Below, piece after piece: positions 58,099 through 64,000 of a DNA stretch of 64,000 bases. Below the pieces are notes generated by a model. The model searched no databases, had not been told where the DNA came from, and worked only from the letters and a program-made list of their open reading frames with translations. The translations under genes and the position numbers were made by a program. Numbering within the stretch: the stretch's first letter is position 1; every line of letters begins with the position of its first letter. The stretch is from Novosphingobium sp. KCTC 2891. GTDB lineage: Bacteria; Pseudomonadota; Alphaproteobacteria; Sphingomonadales; Sphingomonadaceae. The DNA lies in the NCBI RefSeq assembly GCF_025938155.1, contig NZ_JAPCZG010000008.1:167102-231101 (forward strand), read 5' to 3'.

Positions 58099-58734
58099 AT
58101 GCATCTGGCCGGCGGAACTGTCACGCCTCCCTCTCGGGTGGTCATCGGCGTGGACGAGGCGGGCAGGGGACCGCTCGCCGGCCCGGTGGTCGCCGCCGCT
58201 GTCGTCCTGTCCAAACCGCGCCCGGCCGGGCTGGACGATTCCAAGAAGCTGACCGCACCCCGCCGCGCGGTGCTGGAGGAACAGATCAAGCGCCGCTGCC
58301 GGTGGGCCGTGGGCGTGGTCGGACCGGACGAGATAGACCGGCTCAACATCTTCGGCGCGACAATGCTGGCGATGACGCTGGCGGTGCAGGCCTTGTGCGA
58401 ACAGATCCGGGGCGAGCAGATCGCGGCCGAAGTCGATGAAGTGCTGATCGATGGCAACCTGACCCCGCACGGCCGCCGTCCCGAATGGTGCTGGCCCGCG
58501 CGCCCCATCGTCGGCGGAGACGCGATCGAGCCTTGCATCTCGGCCGCCTCGATCATCGCCAAGGAACACCGCGACCGCATCATGCGCGAAGCCGCGCTCG
58601 CCCATCCGCACTATGGTTGGGAGCGCAACGCCGGCTACGGAACGCCCGAGCATCTCGCCGCCTTGCGCGCACACGGCCCGACCCCGCTCCACCGCCGCAG
58701 CTTCGCCCCCGTCGCCCAGTTGCTGCTGCTCTGA
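58099..58734 (+). CDS. rnhB: Ribonuclease HII
   Basis: A 211-residue nuclease that removes ribonucleotides and RNA from RNA-DNA hybrids. IGVDEAGRGPLAGPVVAAAVVL carries the first Asp-Glu pair (Asp19, Glu20); DEVLIDGN and SIIAKEHRDRIM complete the acidic active site. Starts at 58099 or 58087 are both ATG; neither has a strong Shine-Dalgarno. The promoter must lie inside the divergent dehydrogenase gene. ccrM follows 204 bp downstream. Confidence 0.95.
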   Translation: MHLAGGTVTPPSRVVIGVDEAGRGPLAGPVVAAAVVLSKPRPAGLDDSKKLTAPRRAVLEEQIKRRCRWAVGVVGPDEIDRLNIFGATMLAMTLAVQALCEQIRGEQIAAEVDEVLIDGNLTPHGRRPEWCWPARPIVGGDAIEPCISAASIIAKEHRDRIMREAALAHPHYGWERNAGYGTPEHLAALRAHGPTPLHRRSFAPVAQLLLL

Positions 58735-58748
58735 CTTTTTTGCGGGGC

Positions 58749-60084
<1,336 letters not shown>

Positions 60085-60088
60085 TCCC

Positions 60089-61204
60089 CTGTCGCAAAAG
60101 CTCTACATCCGGCCCATCGCCTTTGCCGAAAGCCCGCAGAGCGAGGAGGGCGAGGCGGTGCGCCTCGCCGGCGGAATGGTCTATGCCAGCCGCTTCGCGC
60201 TGATCGTGCGCGACGGCACGCGCGTCGTGTCGCGCCGCCGCGTGGGTGTGGAAGGCATGGCGGCGGCGCTGGCCGCGCTTCCAGATGCGCTGGCGGCCGA
60301 TGGCGAGGCGCAATGGGCGGGCTTGCGCACCGCGCACGTGCCAATCCCCTGCGGCAACCGCACGCTGCGGCTCGATCAGCCGCAGGTCATGGGCATTCTC
60401 AACGTCACGGCCGACAGCTTCTCGGATGGAGGCAAATTCCTCGACAATCCCGATGCCGCGCTCCGTCACGCGCACGCCATGCTCGAAGCCGGCGCAGCGC
60501 TGATCGACGTGGGCGGTGAATCGACCCGTCCCGGCTCCGCCCCGGTGTGGGAAGGCGACGAGGCGAAGCGCGTCGTGCCCGTCATCGAGCGGCTCGCGGC
60601 GAGCGGCGCGGCCATCTCGATCGACAGCCGGCGTTCCACCGTGATCGAAGCCGCGCTGGCGGCCGGCGCGCATATCGTCAACGATGTGTCCGCGCTGCGC
60701 CACGATCCCCGATCCATGGAAATCGTCGCCCGCAGCGGCGCGCCGGTGGTGCTGATGCACGCGCCCGGCAGCGAGGGCGACCTTCACGCCGACGGCACTT
60801 ATGCCGACGTTGTGCTCGACGTGTTCGACGACCTGCGCGAACGGCGCGACGCCTGCCTCGCCGCCGGCATCGCTCGCGAGAAGATCGTGCTCGATCCCGG
60901 CATCGGCTTCGGCAAGTCGCTGGCGGAGAACCTGGCTCTGGTCAACGCGCTCCCGCTGCTCCACGCGCTGGGTCAGCCCGTGCTGTTCGCCGCCAGCCGC
61001 AAGCGCATGATCGGTGCGCTCTCGAACGAGGCACCTGCATCCCGGCGCCTGGGGGGCTCGCTGATGCTCGCCATCCGGGCGTTCGATGCCGGCGCGCAAA
61101 TGGTGCGCGTCCACGACGTGGCCGAAACCGTGCAGGCCCTCCACGTCTGGCGCGGCCTGCGCGATGCCGCGCTGACCGACTTCTCGCAGATGGGCGAGGG
61201 CTGA
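60089..61204 (+). CDS. folP: Dihydropteroate synthase, probable CTG start
   Basis: A 371-residue enzyme joining p-aminobenzoate to the pterin in folate synthesis. The TIM barrel shows MGILNVTADSFSDGG, DVGGESTRPGS, ISIDSRR, IVNDVSALR and DPGIGFGKS. The N-terminal LSQKLYIRPIAF to LAGGMVYASRF segment looks coding and resembles the N-terminal extension of sphingomonad FolP as I recall it. No ATG, GTG or TTG precedes it in frame. The CTG at 60089 lies 8 nt after GAGGA, 4 nt past the ccrM stop. A GTG at 60158 is the alternative, giving 348 residues. Confidence 0.93.
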   Translation: MSQKLYIRPIAFAESPQSEEGEAVRLAGGMVYASRFALIVRDGTRVVSRRRVGVEGMAAALAALPDALAADGEAQWAGLRTAHVPIPCGNRTLRLDQPQVMGILNVTADSFSDGGKFLDNPDAALRHAHAMLEAGAALIDVGGESTRPGSAPVWEGDEAKRVVPVIERLAASGAAISIDSRRSTVIEAALAAGAHIVNDVSALRHDPRSMEIVARSGAPVVLMHAPGSEGDLHADGTYADVVLDVFDDLRERRDACLAAGIAREKIVLDPGIGFGKSLAENLALVNALPLLHALGQPVLFAASRKRMIGALSNEAPASRRLGGSLMLAIRAFDAGAQMVRVHDVAETVQALHVWRGLRDAALTDFSQMGEG

Positions 61205-61219
61205 CCAGCCGTCCGCGGA

Positions 61220-62233
61220 TCAGAACAGGCGCGTCAGGCTGTAGAACAGGGCGCCAACCGTTGCGGAGGCGGGGATCGTGATGACCCACGCAGCGACCAC
61301 GTTTCCGGCAACACCCCAGCGGACCGCCGACGTGCGCCGCGCAGTTCCCGCGCCGATCACGCAGCCGGTTATCGTGTGCGTCGTCGAAACGGGAATGCCC
61401 AGAAGCGACGCCGAAAACACGATGATCGAACCGCCGAGCGACGCGCTGAAGCCCTGATGGTGCGATAGCTTGGTGATCCGCGAGCCCATTGTCTCGATGA
61501 TCTTCCACCCGCCGGCCATCGTGCCCAGCGCCATCGCCACATAGCAGCTGATCGCCACCCAGTGCGGCACCGCGAACTCACCTTTCAGCGTGCCCGTGGA
61601 GAAAAGCAGGACGGTGATGATCCCCATCGTCTTTTGCGCATCGTTCAGCCCGTGGCTGATCGAATAGGCGGCGGATGACACCAGGTGGAGCGACCGGAAA
61701 CTGCGCTCGGCAGTGCGGCTGTTCGCGCGCGCAAACAACCAGCTGGTCAGCAGCATCACCAGCATCGACAGAACCATGCCCAACACCGGGGAAAGCACAA
61801 TGGCGATCAGCGTCTTGTTGAGACCGGTCCACTGCACCCCGGTAAACCCGGCATGGGCCACCCCTGCGCCGACAATTCCGCCGACGAGCGCATGGCTGGA
61901 CGATGAAGGAATGCCCTTGAGCCAGGTCACGACATTCCAGAACATCGCCCCGGCCAGCGCACCGAACACCACCGCCGGCGTGACCAGATCCTTGTCGATC
62001 AATCCCTTGCCGATCGTTTCGGCAACCTTGTGCAGGCTCGGGAATGTGATGGTCAGGAAATAGGCGGCGAAGTTGAACGATGCGGCGAACAGCACCGCCG
62101 TAACGGGCTTCAGCAGCTTGGTGGAAACCACCGTGGCGATCGAGTTCGCCGCGTCATGCAACCCGTTGAGAAAGTCGAATGCCAGCGCGATCAGCACCAG
62201 CCCGGCAAGCAGGGGAAAGGCAAGATGGTGCAT
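61220..62233 (-). CDS. pit: PiT family inorganic phosphate transporter
   Basis: A 337-residue membrane transporter with about ten helices. Both halves carry the PiT signature: NGLHDAANSIATVVSTK near residue 23 and HGLNDAQKTMGI in the second repeat, plus IPVSTTHTITG. It imports phosphate as a metal-phosphate complex. Its ATG overlaps the stop of the NUDIX-DUF47 gene (TGATG), the usual pairing of a PiT transporter with a DUF47 regulator. Confidence 0.94.
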   Translation of the reverse strand: MHHLAFPLLAGLVLIALAFDFLNGLHDAANSIATVVSTKLLKPVTAVLFAASFNFAAYFLTITFPSLHKVAETIGKGLIDKDLVTPAVVFGALAGAMFWNVVTWLKGIPSSSSHALVGGIVGAGVAHAGFTGVQWTGLNKTLIAIVLSPVLGMVLSMLVMLLTSWLFARANSRTAERSFRSLHLVSSAAYSISHGLNDAQKTMGIITVLLFSTGTLKGEFAVPHWVAISCYVAMALGTMAGGWKIIETMGSRITKLSHHQGFSASLGGSIIVFSASLLGIPVSTTHTITGCVIGAGTARRTSAVRWGVAGNVVAAWVITIPASATVGALFYSLTRLF

Positions 62234-63423
62234 CAGGCGTGGTCGATCACGATGCCATCGATCTCGTTGGCGACATCCTCGAAAGCATCGACGATCTGTT
62301 CGAGATGCTTGTAGATCTCGCGCGCCACGATGAACTTGATCGTCGCTTTTTCGCCATGCTCGCGGAACGCGCGCTTCAGGCCCTGGCGGTGCACTTCGTC
62401 GGCGTGGTTTTCCATGCGGACAAGGCGCTCGGTCAACTCGTGCAGGCGGGTGCCGTTGCGGCCGACATCGCGCAGCAGCGGCATGGCCTCGGCGGTGAGG
62501 CGCGCGGCATCGACGATGATCGCGGCCATGTCCTTCATTTCCTGCTCGAACTCACGAACTTCGTAGAGATCGACCGCCTGTACGGCGGCCTGCATCTCGT
62601 CGATCGCGTCGTCCATCGAGCCGATCAGGCTGGTGATCGCGCTGCGGTCGAAAGGCGTCAGGAACGTCTCTCGCACCGTTCGCAGGGTTTCGCGGATGAT
62701 CTGGTCGCCGTCGTTCTCGCGCTCGATCACTTCGCGGATGTGATCCTGCGGATTGCCGATGCCCTGCAGCAGCCGGGCGAGAGCGTCGGCGCCTGCGACT
62801 ATTGTCTGCGCGTGGCTTTCAAACAGTTCGAAGAAGTTGCCCGTCTTCGGCAAAAGGCGCTGGAACCATGCGGACATATGGATGATCCTGGATTTGTGGG
62901 CAACTTGCGCCAGCACGCCGGTTCGGCGCGTGGCTGCCTGGAATTCGGTGGGCGCGAAAGAGCGCATCAGTTCGCGCAGGTCCGCTTCGTCGACCTTGTC
63001 GGCAGCTTCGGAAAGAGTGAACCACGAGCGCTCTCGCTGACCAGCCTCCTTCCACACTTCCAGTTCGTCGGTCACGGCCAGGGGGTAGACTTCGACGTCC
63101 ACCATCAGCGAGGCACCGCTGCCCTTGCGCTTCCGATAGCGGAACGAGCCCAGAGGTACGGGGCACACCAGCCCGCGAACGCCGGCTTCTTCCTCGGCTT
63201 CGATGGCAGCGGCGGCATGGCCAGGGGTTCCCGCGATGCCATTGCCCTTGGGGATGACCCATCGCCCGCTCCCGCGCGAGGTGACAAGTAGCACCCGCAC
63301 GCTGACGTCCTGACCGGAACCATCGGACCGATAGGGCAGGGCGGCAATCTGCTGAATGGGAAAGCTCCGAATGAAAAGGGCGGTTGCCTCGCGACAATGC
63401 CACCGCGATTCACGAGGCTGCAA
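62233..63423 (-). CDS. NUDIX hydrolase fused to DUF47 (PhoU-like) domain
   Basis: A 396-residue ORF with two complete domains and no stop between them. Residues about 18-165 are a NUDIX domain (QQIAALPYR, WVIPKGNGIAG, AAIEAEEEAGVRG, GSFRYRKRKG) of the diphosphoinositol-phosphatase-like type. Residues 183-396, beginning MSAWFQRLLPKTGNFFELFE, are a DUF47 helical domain of the normal 214-residue length. An internal ATG at 62877 with AGGA 8 nt upstream could also produce DUF47 alone. No ATG begins the NUDIX part; the TTG at 63423 is the best available start and is uncertain. Probably controls the coupled PiT transporter. Confidence 0.82.
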   Translation of the reverse strand: MQPRESRWHCREATALFIRSFPIQQIAALPYRSDGSGQDVSVRVLLVTSRGSGRWVIPKGNGIAGTPGHAAAAIEAEEEAGVRGLVCPVPLGSFRYRKRKGSGASLMVDVEVYPLAVTDELEVWKEAGQRERSWFTLSEAADKVDEADLRELMRSFAPTEFQAATRRTGVLAQVAHKSRIIHMSAWFQRLLPKTGNFFELFESHAQTIVAGADALARLLQGIGNPQDHIREVIERENDGDQIIRETLRTVRETFLTPFDRSAITSLIGSMDDAIDEMQAAVQAVDLYEVREFEQEMKDMAAIIVDAARLTAEAMPLLRDVGRNGTRLHELTERLVRMENHADEVHRQGLKRAFREHGEKATIKFIVAREIYKHLEQIVDAFEDVANEIDGIVIDHA

Positions 63424-63631
63424 TGGCGACCGAGCGCCGGGCTGTCAAATTTCAGTCAAGAAATGATGCGTGCGGACGAGTGGCACAGGGAACAGCGCGC
63501 TCGCGGGTCTTGTGTGTCCAGGCCATACGGAAACCGTTCAGGGTTTCCGCGGCGTTCCCGGAGAGGAGCGGCCGCGCCGCCCGGCGTAAGGGAATACTGG
63601 AACATCGCGCGCCGAAGTTCGGAATTCCAGC

Positions 63632-63811
63632 CTATTGGCGGTGCGAGGGCGAACGCAATGTGACACCCTTCATGCTGATTTCCAGCTTGTCGATCGCGGT
63701 GGCAACATATGCGTGTGCAAATCGGTCCTCGTCTGCATCAAGCATATCGAGCACGGACATGAGGAGTCGGAGTGCCTCCATTCGCCGCGTGAAGGTTTCG
63801 TCGGTACCCAT
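63632..63811 (-). CDS. Small hypothetical protein
   Basis: A 59-residue protein, MGTDETFTRRMEALRLLMSV onwards, helical and charged. The ATG at 63811 has GAGAGG 5 nt upstream, which supports it over the longer frame from 63904. No family recognised. It lies 208 bp from the NUDIX-DUF47 gene; that gap holds only a GGAAACC/GGTTTCC hairpin at 63529-63548. Confidence 0.5.
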   Translation of the reverse strand: MGTDETFTRRMEALRLLMSVLDMLDADEDRFAHAYVATAIDKLEISMKGVTLRSPSHRQ

Positions 63812-63957
63812 CTGTCCCTCTCGCACGCCCGACACCATTGCGTTCGTTTTTGCCGGTGCGTCACATCGAGAGTGCGCCCGCTGACGTGACCCCCTGATTT
63901 CCACCAGCGGGGATTAGAGCCCGGCAGCTTTGTTGCGCATGAGCGCGGGTTGAGCAA

Positions 63958-64000
63958 TGGCCTGCGCAGCGGAGCCCGTAGGGCGTAGCGAAGCAGGCCA
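63958..64000. repeat. Inverted repeat at the window edge
   Basis: TGGCCTGC (63958-63965) and GCAGGCCA (63993-64000) are perfect 8-bp arms around a 27-nt GC-rich centre. It may continue past the window. It could be a dispersed intergenic repeat or a terminator. Confidence 0.4.

Noticed and set aside
63670..63957. 95-residue minus-strand ORF containing NPRSCATKLPGSN
   Set aside because: It looks like translated repeat sequence at the window edge and overlaps the better-supported 59-residue ORF.

Overview
This 64 kb window is chromosomal DNA from a GC-rich alphaproteobacterium, most likely Sphingomonadales and probably Novosphingobium or a close relative. Reasons for this placement are the Shemin-type 5-aminolevulinate synthase, a CcrM-type GANTC methyltransferase, a crtY-crtI-crtB carotenoid block, the carboxy(nor)spermidine route to polyamines, and several families typical of sphingomonads. 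Genes are packed tightly with many 1-4 nt start/stop overlaps. I see no rRNA, tRNA, CRISPR array, transposase, integrase or phage gene, so this reads as stable chromosome with one accessory oxygenase block.

Layout. 1-6.4 kb (+): 3' end of ispE, N-formylglutamate amidohydrolase, an AhpD-like protein, ilvD, a small lipoprotein, nnr and an RlmD/TrmA-type RNA methyltransferase. 6.4-10.3 kb (-): two MAPEG proteins, the betaine-lipid genes btaB and btaA, and a PLP-dependent threonine/serine dehydratase. 10.4-14.4 kb (+): a polyamine module (carboxynorspermidine dehydrogenase, its decarboxylase, and an ornithine decarboxylase-type enzyme behind a structured RNA leader). 14.5-21.8 kb: a secreted DUF5694 protein, hemA, a metallo-beta-lactamase-fold protein, murI, plsY, dprA and two uncharacterised proteins. 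21.9-34 kb: topA, a membrane glycosyltransferase, a DUF4239 protein, the lepB-rnc-era operon, pgi, glutathione reductase and an extended SDR.

34-41.5 kb (-): a molybdopterin oxidoreductase with its cytochrome b partner, a VOC protein and 4-hydroxyphenylpyruvate dioxygenase, then the carotenoid operon crtY-crtI-LOG-crtB. 41.6-47 kb: a DUF2585 protein, a structured leader with a short ORF, a Baeyer-Villiger-type monooxygenase (+), and facing it a flavin monooxygenase plus a CYP153-like P450 (-). A TTAAGCG-type palindrome lies upstream of both oxygenase units, which suggests one shared regulator. 47-49 kb: a TPP riboswitch and thiC. 49-55.3 kb: small accessory and housekeeping proteins (DUF2726, NTF2-like, glycine-zipper lipoprotein, GFA, cystatin-like lipoprotein, PhnA-type, GNAT, DoxX, cupin). 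55.4-64 kb: dapD, a HAD nucleotidase, a PQQ-type sugar dehydrogenase, rnhB, ccrM, folP, a PiT phosphate transporter and a single ORF joining a NUDIX domain to a DUF47 (PhoU-like) domain.

The most striking non-coding signal is a run of nine GANTC sites within 153 bp directly upstream of ccrM, the gene for the enzyme that methylates GANTC. The sites sit close to a 10-bp helical grid, which suggests a methylation-sensing autoregulatory element. Other points worth following up are the probable CTG start codons of rnc and folP, the NUDIX-DUF47 fusion beside the phosphate transporter, a LOG gene embedded in the carotenoid operon, and a cystatin-like lipoprotein.
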